A program made the translations under genes and the position numbers. Below the pieces are notes generated by a model. The model was not told the DNA's origin, ran no database searches, and was given only the letters and a program-made list of their open reading frames with translations. This document shows positions 17,301 through 25,197 of a DNA stretch of 64,000 nt, piece after piece. The DNA comes from an uncultured Spirochaetaceae bacterium (GTDB lineage Bacteria; Spirochaetota; Spirochaetia; Sphaerochaetales; Sphaerochaetaceae): positions 1 through 64,000 of the forward strand of contig CALXLV010000016.1 of the NCBI GenBank assembly GCA_944389295.1, given 5' to 3'. Numbering within the stretch: position 1 is the first letter of the stretch; each line of letters starts with the position of its first letter.

Positions 17301-17770
17301 AGAGACAGGTGCTGACGAAGGCGAAGAAGGAGAAGATGGGCATATACAGCCTCCAGACAAGGGAAGGCGATGTCGATGCGGTGGCGTTCCCGTCCATCTA
17401 TGAGAGCATCAGGGACATGGTAGAGGTCGATCAGGTCTACGGTTTCAGAGGGATCTTCAAAAGAAAGGATGCCGATGGGAAGCTCTCATTCACGATATCC
17501 TCGGTCTGCGCTCCGTCGGAGCTCAAGCCGGAAGCCATCTCAATGGTGCACATAGAACTCGGGAACCGGCAGACATACCGCACGGATGAGCTGAGGGAGC
17601 TGGCTTCGAAGCTGCAGGCCCATGAGGGATACACTCCGCTCTCATTCACGATAGACAGGATAAACGGAGAGGAGCTCAAGGCGGGAGGAATGTACGCAGT
17701 GGAGTATTCCAGAGCTCTCATCACAGATCTTGAGGAACTGCCTATAGTCAGCAAGGTCTGGATTTCTTAG
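14357..17770 (+). CDS. dnaE: DNA polymerase III alpha subunit
   Basis: This is the replicative polymerase catalytic subunit. The 1137-residue protein has the N-terminal PHP domain (HLHNHTDYSLLDGA, ITDHGNMFG), the pol beta-like palm with GPGRGSGAGS near 354 and the catalytic PDFDVDF near 395, a finger domain with GLNRHSSLHAAGVVIG, helix-hairpin-helix, an OB fold and a short C-terminal region. Length is that of type DnaE1. The start ATG 14357 agrees with the first family-conserved residues (MSFVHLHNHTDYS) and lies directly after a -10 element. It heads a run of plus-strand genes continuing through yggT and recG. Confidence 0.97.
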   Translation: MSFVHLHNHTDYSLLDGAASIGKYMAKAKECGMTSLAITDHGNMFGAVTFYEACRKNDINPIVGCEFYIARNRKDRSPAAEGNRYYHLILLAMSDKGYHNLMELNSIAYKEGFYYKPRIDHETLASHSDDLICLSACLAGEIAQNLLHDNYEEARKAALWYKEVFGDRYYLEMQDHGLPEEKKILPLILKLARELDIPPVCTNDIHYIEKDDWNAHDTLLCIGTASKKNDRNRLRYKEGEFYFRTPEEMAQLFSWCPEAVENTGKLAERCHLEINFPGPILPKCTIPPEFKNDAEYLTYLANEGLRKRYPVVTPELQQRLDYELGIIIQMDFPAYFLIVRDYIHWAKTHGIPVGPGRGSGAGSLVAYATTITDVDPIKYNLIFERFLNPERVSLPDFDVDFCFEGRSQVIDYVTEHYGKDRVGQIITFGTLKPKAVVKDVARVLDIPYDESNKICALISDELKMTLDKAFELEPRLKEIENSGPIYKELFDTARRLEGLNRHSSLHAAGVVIGRENLDHYVPLYADPKTGAISTQYPMTQIENCGLVKMDFLGLKTLTLIKHTVELIHKKDPDFDINKIDDTDKKTFDMLCRGDSKCVFQFESDGMADILRREHPQTIEELVALNALYRPGPMQFIDQFIDAKFGRVPIKYPDPCLENELKETYGVIVYQEQVMKVAQIIAGYTLGQADNLRRIMGKKKKEKLAEELIKFKAGAVKNGFTEEHAEEIFHILEPFAGYGFNKSHAVAYSIVAYQTAFLKANYPAEFLAANLTNEMSNPAKFTEYLNLAPKYGLKILPPSINNSELHFNVVDGNIVYGLAGIKNVGENIVNEIIRERSAHGPYKDFMDFLSRQPEGAINTKTVESLIKAGAFDELGTDTATLLANLDEAMKFDRDSKETTAYGQLSLFGSDDPVIGNFEMRRAEPIPKKEKLQMEKEYLGFYISGHPLDEYATEIAASVRSDLSKPYTIQLNQETSLIALVTAERQVLTKAKKEKMGIYSLQTREGDVDAVAFPSIYESIRDMVEVDQVYGFRGIFKRKDADGKLSFTISSVCAPSELKPEAISMVHIELGNRQTYRTDELRELASKLQAHEGYTPLSFTIDRINGEELKAGGMYAVEYSRALITDLEELPIVSKVWIS

Positions 17771-17788
17771 ATTAATAGAGGAGGCTCT

Positions 17789-18385
17789 ATGCACGCACTC
17801 ATGAAGGTTTCGCTCTTCTTCGCGAGACTGCTTGAACTGTATTCCTTCCTGATCTGGATAAGGATAATAATATCATGGTTCAGGCCCTACCCCAGGGTCG
17901 GATCATTCACGTACTATATCGCGAAGGCCGTTGATCCGTACCTTTCGGTGTTCCGCTCTGACAAGGCGCGCATGGGAATGCTGGACTTCTCGCCGATATT
18001 CGCGATAGGAATAATCTCGGTGGCGGCCTCGCTTCTCTCCGTATTCGGAACGCTTGGCTTCCTCACGCTGGGGATAATCCTCGCGCAGATAGTACAGGCG
18101 CTCTGGGTCTACTGCGTCTCGATATTCCTCTTCTTCATGATAATCCTGCAGATATTCAGGCTTATCGCGGCGGTGACGCACAACCCTGCGATGTATGCCG
18201 CAAACACGCAGATGCATCTCTCTGACCCGATAACGAACATCGTCAGGGGATGCTTTTCAAAAAGCATTCCCAAGGACAGCACCGTATCGCTGATCGCGCT
18301 TGCAGTGACGATCGGCCTCTACATCGTGCTGAAAGTCCTCTTCCTGGAGATACTCTACCCCTGGGCACTCTCCCTTCCGATATAA
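17789..18385 (+). CDS. yggT: YggT-family membrane protein
   Basis: The 198-residue protein has the double YggT layout: two copies of a hydrophobic unit of two membrane helices each, with the characteristic FLIWIRIIISWFRPYP segment in the first (residues 20-36) and DPYLSVFR after it. YggT proteins are inner-membrane proteins linked in some bacteria to osmotic tolerance or cell-division complexes, with no fixed biochemical role. GAGGAGG lies four bases before ATG 17789. It is 18 bases after dnaE and 13 bases before recG, so probably co-transcribed with both. Confidence 0.85.
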   Translation: MHALMKVSLFFARLLELYSFLIWIRIIISWFRPYPRVGSFTYYIAKAVDPYLSVFRSDKARMGMLDFSPIFAIGIISVAASLLSVFGTLGFLTLGIILAQIVQALWVYCVSIFLFFMIILQIFRLIAAVTHNPAMYAANTQMHLSDPITNIVRGCFSKSIPKDSTVSLIALAVTIGLYIVLKVLFLEILYPWALSLPI

Positions 18386-18398
18386 TCCGGAGGAGCAG

Positions 18399-20444
18399 GT
18401 GGAGAGCGGAAGGAGGATAACGGAGGCGCCGGGAATCGGAGCGGTTGCCGCCCGCGAAATGCAGGCGCTCGGGATAACCACCCTCGCCGACATGATACGC
18501 TTTTCCCCCCGTGCATATGATGACAGGCGGGAGGAGCGCACTGTGCGGATGGCCACGATGGATGATCCCTCGATAGCCTGCCGCATCACAGTGCTGCGCC
18601 ATTCGGACTTCCCTACAAGAAGCGGGAGGACGCTCAAGGTCACCGCGGAGGACGATGACGGAACGCATCTCGAAATACTATGCTTCAACAGATACTTTCT
18701 GAAGCAGCAGCTCTCCCTCGGCTCCGAGTGGTATATACACGGGAAAATACAGCGCGTCAGAGGCATATACCAGATATCGGCATTTGAACTCAAGAGAACG
18801 AGGGAGGAGATAGGTCTCGGGAGGATTCTTCCTGTATATCCCCTTTCGGGAAAACTCACGGAGAAGATGATGCGCACAGCCGCGGCATACGCGCTGAGGG
18901 AACTCTCCCCCATTGAAGATGAGCTTCCGGAGAGGATGTACGGCGAACTCGGCCTTATGAGGCACAGGGATGCCTACAGGGCCATCCACTTCCCATCCAC
19001 GATGGATGAGGCGGGAAGAGCGCTGAGGACACTCTCGTTCACAGAGCTTTTTATGATGGAGCTCTCGGTGCTGAGAGAGAAAGGAACGCCGCCGGCGAAA
19101 ACACGTTCCGTTCCGTCATCAAGGGAGAGGCAGCTCCTCTCATCGCTTCCTTTCCGCCTTACCGATGACCAGCTGAGAGCAGCCGAGGAGATAAGGGAGG
19201 ATCTTGACTCCTCAGTGCCGATGAACAGGCTTCTGCAGGGAGATGTCGGCTCAGGAAAGACGCTTGTGGCCTGGCTCTCGGCCCTTCATGAGATAGACAA
19301 GGGCGGACAGGTCGCGTTCATGGCTCCGACAGAACTGCTTGCGCGCCAGCATGCAGACGGCGCGGCAGAGCTTCTCGGGAAAACGGGAATCAGGATCGCG
19401 TTCATAACTGGGAGCGTCAAAGGCGAGAGCCGCAGGCTGCTGCTTGAATCGCTGAGAAACGGCACCACCGATCTCGTCATAGGCACACACGCCCTCTTCT
19501 CCGAGGATGTTTCATTTAGAAATCTCCGCTATGCGATCATAGACGAGCAGCACAGATTCGGAGTGCAGCAGCGGGAAGCGCTGATGAGAAAAGGTCCCGG
19601 ATGCGGCATCCTGTCGATGTCAGCCACCCCTATACCCCGCTCTCTCGCACTCACCCTCTACGCCGGATACAGCGTATCGACGCTCAGGACGATGCCGCAG
19701 GGAAGGATTCCAGTGAAAACCTACCTCGTGCGCGATGACAACAGGGAGAATATGTACAGATCGGTCGGCGTTGAGTTCAGCCGCGGGCATCAGGCGTACT
19801 TTGTCTATCCGAGGATAGACGACGAAGGAGAGAGCGATCTCAGGGACGTGACAGGGATGTTCAGCTTCCTCCAGAAGGAGTACCCCGGCATCCCCTCCGC
19901 GCTGATACACTCGAAACTCGCCGACGAAGAGAAGATGAAGATACTCAGGGACTTCCGTGACAAGAAGCTCTCCTACCTCGTTGCGACATCGGTGGTGGAG
20001 GTAGGCATAGACATTCCGGATGCCACATGCATGGTGATAGAGCACGCGGAGAGGTTCGGGCTTGCCGCCCTCCATCAGCTCAGGGGAAGGGTCGGAAGAA
20101 GCACTCTCCCCTCATACTGCTTCCTCGTCTACGGAAAGAACCTCACAGAGGAGGCCAAGGCAAGGCTGAGCGTCATGAAGGAGACGACCGACGGCTTCCT
20201 GATCGCGGAGAAGGACCTTGAGATAAGAGGCCCGGGAGACATCGCCGGAGACAGGCAGTCGGGATTCCTCCACCTGAAGTTCGCAAGCCTGACAGGTGAT
20301 CTCGATCTTATAGAACTCGCCCGCGGCGAGGCCGAGCGCGTGATAAAAGAGGACATAGGCCTGCTGAAAGCCGAGAATGCGGTGCTGAGAAGAGCCCTTG
20401 CGGAAGGCGGCAGGACTACAGCAAAGGCGGAGAGAAGAATATAA
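18399..20444 (+). CDS. recG: ATP-dependent DNA helicase RecG
   Basis: RecG regresses stalled forks and branch-migrates Holliday junctions. The 681-residue protein has the N-terminal wedge/OB domain (about 60-160), Walker A GDVGSGKT (near 281-288), the DEQHRFG box, SATPIPRSLALT (motif III), and a C-terminal helicase domain with VVEVGIDIPDATCMVIEHAERFG-type motifs and the QLRGRVGR motif VI. The start is GTG 18399 with GGAGGAGC just upstream. The N-terminus is slightly shorter than E. coli RecG, as often outside Proteobacteria. Confidence 0.96.
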   Translation: MESGRRITEAPGIGAVAAREMQALGITTLADMIRFSPRAYDDRREERTVRMATMDDPSIACRITVLRHSDFPTRSGRTLKVTAEDDDGTHLEILCFNRYFLKQQLSLGSEWYIHGKIQRVRGIYQISAFELKRTREEIGLGRILPVYPLSGKLTEKMMRTAAAYALRELSPIEDELPERMYGELGLMRHRDAYRAIHFPSTMDEAGRALRTLSFTELFMMELSVLREKGTPPAKTRSVPSSRERQLLSSLPFRLTDDQLRAAEEIREDLDSSVPMNRLLQGDVGSGKTLVAWLSALHEIDKGGQVAFMAPTELLARQHADGAAELLGKTGIRIAFITGSVKGESRRLLLESLRNGTTDLVIGTHALFSEDVSFRNLRYAIIDEQHRFGVQQREALMRKGPGCGILSMSATPIPRSLALTLYAGYSVSTLRTMPQGRIPVKTYLVRDDNRENMYRSVGVEFSRGHQAYFVYPRIDDEGESDLRDVTGMFSFLQKEYPGIPSALIHSKLADEEKMKILRDFRDKKLSYLVATSVVEVGIDIPDATCMVIEHAERFGLAALHQLRGRVGRSTLPSYCFLVYGKNLTEEAKARLSVMKETTDGFLIAEKDLEIRGPGDIAGDRQSGFLHLKFASLTGDLDLIELARGEAERVIKEDIGLLKAENAVLRRALAEGGRTTAKAERRI

Positions 20445-20464
20445 TACCTGCTGAGGAGTTTCAA

Positions 20465-21025
20465 ATGGACAGGAAACAGGCTGAAGAGCTTTTCAGGAAA
20501 TACAACAAATCGGAGAGTCTCTACCATCATGCCCTCTCGGTGGAGGCCGTGATGCGTGAGTTCGCAGAGAAATACGGAGAGGATGCGGACTTCTGGGGAA
20601 CCGTGGGATTCCTGCACGATATTGACTGGGAGATGTTCCCGGAGGAGCACTGCAGGAAAGCTCCGGAGCTTTTGAGCGAGATCGATGCTCCGGAAGATGT
20701 AGTGCATGCCGTATGCAGCCACGGCTACGGCCTTGTATCAGACGTCAAGCCTGAGCACAGGATGGAGAAGGTACTCTACACGATCGACGAGCTTACGGGG
20801 CTCATAACCGCCACTGCGCTGATGAGGCCCGAGAAGATGAAGGGCATCTCAGTCAAGTCGGTCAAGAAGAAGTGGAAGGACAAGTCCTTCGCGGCAGGCG
20901 TCAACAGAGAACTCATAACAAAGGGCGCTGAGATGATGGGAGAGGATATCGGCACCGTGATACAGACAGCTATAGACGGCATGACAAAGATAGCTCCCCA
21001 GCTCGGACTCTGGCCGGAAGAGTGA
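20465..21025 (+). CDS. HD-domain hydrolase-like protein
   Basis: The 186-residue protein is an HD-superfamily member. It has LYHHALSVEAVM (metal-binding His), GFLHDIDWE (the HD pair near residue 54), and later VVHAVCSHG with further His ligands. These proteins are metal-dependent phosphohydrolases, often on nucleotides, but the substrate here is unknown. It lies 20 bases after recG with a good GAGGAG site and 3 bases before rsmD, so it belongs to the same operon. Confidence 0.8.
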   Translation: MDRKQAEELFRKYNKSESLYHHALSVEAVMREFAEKYGEDADFWGTVGFLHDIDWEMFPEEHCRKAPELLSEIDAPEDVVHAVCSHGYGLVSDVKPEHRMEKVLYTIDELTGLITATALMRPEKMKGISVKSVKKKWKDKSFAAGVNRELITKGAEMMGEDIGTVIQTAIDGMTKIAPQLGLWPEE

Positions 21026-21028
21026 GAG

Positions 21029-21583
21029 ATGAGAATAACTGGCGGGAAATACGTAAGACGGCAGGTGAAATGTCCTCCGGGAGAGATTCGTCCGGCTATG
21101 GACAGGATGAGGGAATCCCTCTTTGCAATTCTCGGCGATCTCTCAGGGCTCTCGTTCCTTGACCTCTACTCAGGATCGGGATGCGTCGCGATCGAGGCAG
21201 CCTCAAGGGGCGCCGATCCGGTGCATCTTGTGGAGATGGACAGGGGGAAGAAAGCCACGATAGAGAGCAACCTCTCATTCGTGGAGGAGAAGCACAGACT
21301 CTTCACGATGGATGTATTCCGCTTCCTCTCGGCAGGAGCATATTCCTACTCGATAGTCTATGCCGACCCTCCCTTCCCGATGGAGGAAAAGACGAAGATC
21401 ATCGATGCCGTGATCAGAAACGGAGGCGTGAAGGAGCACGGGCTCTTCATCATCCACATCCCTGCGGAGGAACGGAAGCTGTGGAATGACAGCTATGATC
21501 CGTTCAGACTGATCGACGAGAGAAAATACGGCAGATCGGTTCTGCTTTTCTACAGGAGAGAGAATGTTCAGGATAGACAGTGA
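21029..21583 (+). CDS. rsmD: 16S rRNA (guanine966-N2)-methyltransferase
   Basis: RsmD methylates G966 of 16S rRNA. The 184-residue protein starts MRITGGKYVRR, the family hallmark, followed by RPAMDRMRESLFAIL, a Rossmann SAM-binding loop FLDLYSGSGCVAIEAASRGA (about 50-69) and the catalytic DPPF motif near residue 114. Length is typical. Its last 20 bases overlap the thioesterase gene. Confidence 0.92.
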   Translation: MRITGGKYVRRQVKCPPGEIRPAMDRMRESLFAILGDLSGLSFLDLYSGSGCVAIEAASRGADPVHLVEMDRGKKATIESNLSFVEEKHRLFTMDVFRFLSAGAYSYSIVYADPPFPMEEKTKIIDAVIRNGGVKEHGLFIIHIPAEERKLWNDSYDPFRLIDERKYGRSVLLFYRRENVQDRQ

Positions 21584-22367
21584 CGGAATAGCAAGGGATG
21601 AGATGGAGGTCAGAAGCGCCGACACGGACAGGTTTTTCAAGGCGAAGATTCCCTTCTTCTTCTCAATGCTGCAGGAAATCTCGGCAAAGCATTCAAGCGC
21701 CTCACACTGCGGAATCCCTGAGTTCGTAAAGAGGGAGAACAAGACGTGGGTCATTGTCAGGGCCAGAATAACCGTTGACAGACTTCCGGACTGGATGGAG
21801 ACAGTGAACCTCGAGACATGGCCGGAAACCCCGTTCAGGATGTTCGCGCCGCGCCTCGTGACAGGAGCATCAGCAGACGGCTCTCCCATATTCACCGCAA
21901 TAAGCCACTGGGTCGTCATAGACATAGAGAGAGGACGTCCGGTGAGGCCGAACGAGGCTCTGCAGTTCTTCCGCATTCCCGACAAGGAGACGCGCTATAT
22001 CGATCCCGACATCGGAAAGCTGAGAATAGCAGAGGATTTCACAGGCTTCCGCCTTCCCGACTACGTTCCGGTGACGAACTACTATGACACCGACACGAAC
22101 GGGCATATAAACAACATCAGCTATATAAACTGGGTATGCGACGCATTTCCGTTCTCTTTTCTCGACAGCCATATGATAAAGACATTCGACTGCCACTGGA
22201 TAAAGCAGACATTTGACGGCGACAGCGTTGCGGTTGAAACGTATTCGGAAGAGAGAGAGCCCCTCTCCTCAGACAACCCCACATTCTACACCAGAATAGT
22301 GAAGAGAGCTGAGGGCGCGGATGATGTCCCCGTATTCGAGGCGGAGACGGAGTGGATCAGAAGATAG
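21564..22367 (+). CDS. Acyl-ACP thioesterase
   Basis: This bacterial FatA/FatB-family enzyme releases fatty acids from acyl carrier protein. The 267-residue protein has two hotdog domains. The first contains MLQEISAKHSSASHCG and KTWVIVRARI, and the second carries the active-site segment DTDTNGHINNISYINW (about residues 170-185) with the Asp, Asn and His of the family. ATG 21564 is preceded by AGGAGAGAGA and lies within rsmD. It is the last gene of the dnaE-yggT-recG run and converges on slyX. Confidence 0.88.
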   Translation: MFRIDSDGIARDEMEVRSADTDRFFKAKIPFFFSMLQEISAKHSSASHCGIPEFVKRENKTWVIVRARITVDRLPDWMETVNLETWPETPFRMFAPRLVTGASADGSPIFTAISHWVVIDIERGRPVRPNEALQFFRIPDKETRYIDPDIGKLRIAEDFTGFRLPDYVPVTNYYDTDTNGHINNISYINWVCDAFPFSFLDSHMIKTFDCHWIKQTFDGDSVAVETYSEEREPLSSDNPTFYTRIVKRAEGADDVPVFEAETEWIRR

Positions 22368-22371
22368 ATCA

Positions 22372-22569
22372 ATAGTGTGGAGGACGGCGGTTCGGTCTGG
22401 GCTCGCCCGACTCCTCAATTAGGTCCTCAACCTTCTTCTCCAGTGCCTCAATCCTTCTTGCCAGCAGATCAATGGATTTCTGCTGCTCTATGACGACTGA
22501 GTCCAGCTCCTCGTTCTGGCTTTCCAGATAGCTCACCTTTATCTCAAGTCTCTCAAGCTCTTCTTCCAT
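22372..22569 (-). CDS. slyX: SlyX-family coiled-coil protein
   Basis: This 65-residue protein is a heptad-repeat coiled coil: EELERLEIKVSYLESQNEEL, then VVIEQQKSIDLLARRIEALE, ending in a proline-rich PRPNRRPPHY tail typical of SlyX. The function of SlyX is unknown. The start is ATG 22569 with GGGAGG six bases upstream; an in-frame ATG at 22602 lacks a site and reads into unrelated residues. It shares its upstream region with the divergent WYL regulator. Confidence 0.85.
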
Positions 22570-22646
22570 TGCATTCCTCCCGGAGAGATATCGCATCTGC
22601 ATGCGACATAATATGGTACAATGAAACGATAAGAAGGAGGAAGTGC

Positions 22647-23612
22647 ATGAAAGGTGAACGGGTAGCGCAGCTTGAGCTGCTCCTCAGGTCACACCCGGAA
22701 GGAATACGGAGAGCCGAAATAGCCCGCCGCCTCGGCGTGCACCGATCGACGATATCGAGATATGTCGACGACCTCTCGAAGCATATAGAGATCTACGAGG
22801 AGAACAATCTGATAAAGCTCCGCGACAGGGATGACGACTCATCTCCGATGGAGCTCTCCGTCTACGAGAGCCTCGCCTTCAACATGGGGGCAGAAGCACT
22901 CGCATCAAATGCCGAGTTCGCCAATCCGCATCTGGCATCCGGGCTGAGGAAGCTCGCGATGAACATGCGCTCCTACGCGCCTAAGATAAGCGAGAACGCG
23001 CTCTATCTTGCGGAGCGCATAGATGAGGCGATACAGAACAACAGGAATGTCACAGGACGCTACAACGCCATTCTCGAAGTACTGATAGACTGCTGGGTCT
23101 CAGGCAGAATAGCGAGGATATCGACATCGGTTCCGGAGAAGGAGGAGATAGAGATAGCCCCCTACTTCATCGGATACAAGGACGACGGCGAGGACGGCAG
23201 GAAGCCGATAACCGTCACAGGACGCCTGAGGCACACGAAGGACATCATAACGCTGGACATCGCCTCGATAACCGATGCCAGAATGCTCGACGAGACCTAT
23301 ACAATACCCGACAATCTCCGTCCGTTCTCCCAGCAGAGGGAACCGCAGTACGATGCGATAGACATGATTCCGCTGAAGCTGTGGATAAGGGAGAAGAGCG
23401 CGCTCAACTCCTTCTCCGCGATAATCCACGACAAGCCGGTGCTTGAGAAAGCTCCCGGCGGCGGCTGGATATGCACCATGAAGGCGGAGAACTCGATAGA
23501 ACTTCTTCTCCGCATTGTCCAGAGCGGCACATCGATCAGAGTCCTGGAGCCTGAGAGCTTCAGAAAGAGGCTCGTATCTCTTCTCGAAAGCATCCTGAGG
23601 ATGTACGGGTGA
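22647..23612 (+). CDS. HTH/WYL-domain transcriptional regulator
   Basis: The 321-residue protein has an N-terminal DeoR/HTH_11-type winged helix (GIRRAEIARRLGVHRSTISRYVDDL, split as helices 2 and 3 around residues 18-40) and a central-to-C-terminal WYL-like sensor region (ISTSVPEKEEIEIAPYFIGY and following). WYL regulators usually bind nucleic-acid or nucleotide ligands. ATG 22647 has AAGGAGGAAG upstream; TACAAT at 22617-22622 is a likely -10. YesN starts 4 bases after its stop, so regulator and two-component genes form one unit. Confidence 0.82.
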   Translation: MKGERVAQLELLLRSHPEGIRRAEIARRLGVHRSTISRYVDDLSKHIEIYEENNLIKLRDRDDDSSPMELSVYESLAFNMGAEALASNAEFANPHLASGLRKLAMNMRSYAPKISENALYLAERIDEAIQNNRNVTGRYNAILEVLIDCWVSGRIARISTSVPEKEEIEIAPYFIGYKDDGEDGRKPITVTGRLRHTKDIITLDIASITDARMLDETYTIPDNLRPFSQQREPQYDAIDMIPLKLWIREKSALNSFSAIIHDKPVLEKAPGGGWICTMKAENSIELLLRIVQSGTSIRVLEPESFRKRLVSLLESILRMYG

Positions 23613-23616
23613 TGCC

Positions 23617-25197
23617 ATGTACACCATACTGCTCGTCGAAGACGAAGATGAGGCAAGGAGATCGATAAGGGAACTGACACCGTGGGAGGAGTACGGTTTC
23701 AGGGTGATCGCGGAGGCCTCAAACGGAAGGGAGGCTTTGGAAATCGTCTCCGACATCCTTCCCGATGTCATCATCACGGACATCCGCATGCCGTACATGG
23801 ACGGAATAGAGTTCATCGAGCGCGTAAGGGAGGAATACTCATCATCGGTAGACGTCATCATCCTCTCCGGCTATGACGAGTTCACATTCGCGCAGACCGC
23901 GATGCGGCTCAATGTCTCAGAATATGTGCTGAAACCTGTCAGCGTCGATATCATGAAAGATGTCCTGAAAAGGACGAGGACAAGGCTCGATGCCGATGTG
24001 GCCCGCGTCTCCGACATGGAGAAGCTGCAGAGTTTCTACAGGGATGCGTTCAGCATCTACAGGGAGAAATTCCTCATCTCGCTTATAACCCCGACGCGGC
24101 GGCGCGGAGAGGAGACGCTCGAGGAAAAGGCGAAGGAATACGGAATCCCTCTCTCGGGAAAACTCTTCGCGGCTGCTGTGATAGACCTTCCCTCCGAAAC
24201 ACTCTCTTCCGTCGCCATGGAGGAGATACTCGGAGAAGCCGCGGGAGAGAGGGATGACATCATCTCCTTCCAGTATGAGAACCAGGAGGTGCTTATCTTC
24301 ATCTCCGGAATGGAGAGGGAGTTCCAGGCACTCTTCAGCAAGCAGATCTTCCGCACCCTCAACCTCCTGCAGTCAAGGATCGTCCACTACTTCTCGCGTC
24401 CGCTCTGCATCGGCGTCGGCGAGATCGTCACGCAGATGAGAAGCCTGCCGGAATCATACAGGGGAGCAGTTGAGGCCCTGAACTATACGGCACTCTATCC
24501 TGAACAGCACATCATAAGCATCAATGACGTGGAGAACGCAGAAAATGAGAGCGAGGAGGAAACCGCGGACAAGAGAACCGAGCTCGTGATGGCTATAAAG
24601 TTCGGGAACGCGGAAGACACAGAGAATGCGGTGCACACCCTCCTCCACGGCCTCACAGACACCGCAAACATACAGAATACAGTGCTGAACATTATCTCCG
24701 TTCTCTCGGAAATATGCACATCATACGGACGGAACGTCGCTACGCTCCTGGACGGAGAGGATCTCTTCATCTCCCTCTCCCACGCCAATACCCTGTCGCG
24801 GGCGGAGAAGCTGCTGACTGAGCTTGCTGTGAGGACAAACGAGGCCGCATGCGGCGAGAGGGAGATCTCGCACATCAGGTTCATAGAGAACGCGAAGAGG
24901 ATAATAAAGGAGAAATACAGCGATCCCTCTTTCGGCCTTGACCAGCTTGCGGAAGAGATCTCCGTCTCTCCTGCATATTTCTCGACGACATTCAAGAAGG
25001 AAACCGGGATGTCGTTCGTGCAGTACCTTACGAATGTCAGGCTCGAGAAAGCGAAGGAGATGCTCAGAAACAGCGATTACAAAACATACGAGATAGCAGA
25101 AAAGACGGGCTTCTCCGAACCAAACTACTTCTCATTCACATTCAAGAAGAACGTGGGACTCTCCCCTTCCCAGTACAGGAGCAGGGCCCGGGAATGA
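23617..25197 (+). CDS. YesN-type response regulator (REC-AraC)
   Basis: The 526-residue protein has an N-terminal receiver domain (1-120; acidic Glu-Asp near 8-9, phospho-acceptor Asp55 in IITDIRMPYMDG, Lys106 in YVLKPVS), a long middle region and a C-terminal AraC pair of helix-turn-helices (about 425-526, with LAEEISVSPAYFSTTFKKE and IAEKTGFSEPNYFSFTFKK). YesN-class regulators often control sugar or oligosaccharide uptake. Its gene overlaps the sensor kinase gene (ATGA), and the pair points at the mgl transporter cluster, a plausible but unproven target. Confidence 0.93.
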   Translation: MYTILLVEDEDEARRSIRELTPWEEYGFRVIAEASNGREALEIVSDILPDVIITDIRMPYMDGIEFIERVREEYSSSVDVIILSGYDEFTFAQTAMRLNVSEYVLKPVSVDIMKDVLKRTRTRLDADVARVSDMEKLQSFYRDAFSIYREKFLISLITPTRRRGEETLEEKAKEYGIPLSGKLFAAAVIDLPSETLSSVAMEEILGEAAGERDDIISFQYENQEVLIFISGMEREFQALFSKQIFRTLNLLQSRIVHYFSRPLCIGVGEIVTQMRSLPESYRGAVEALNYTALYPEQHIISINDVENAENESEEETADKRTELVMAIKFGNAEDTENAVHTLLHGLTDTANIQNTVLNIISVLSEICTSYGRNVATLLDGEDLFISLSHANTLSRAEKLLTELAVRTNEAACGEREISHIRFIENAKRIIKEKYSDPSFGLDQLAEEISVSPAYFSTTFKKETGMSFVQYLTNVRLEKAKEMLRNSDYKTYEIAEKTGFSEPNYFSFTFKKNVGLSPSQYRSRARE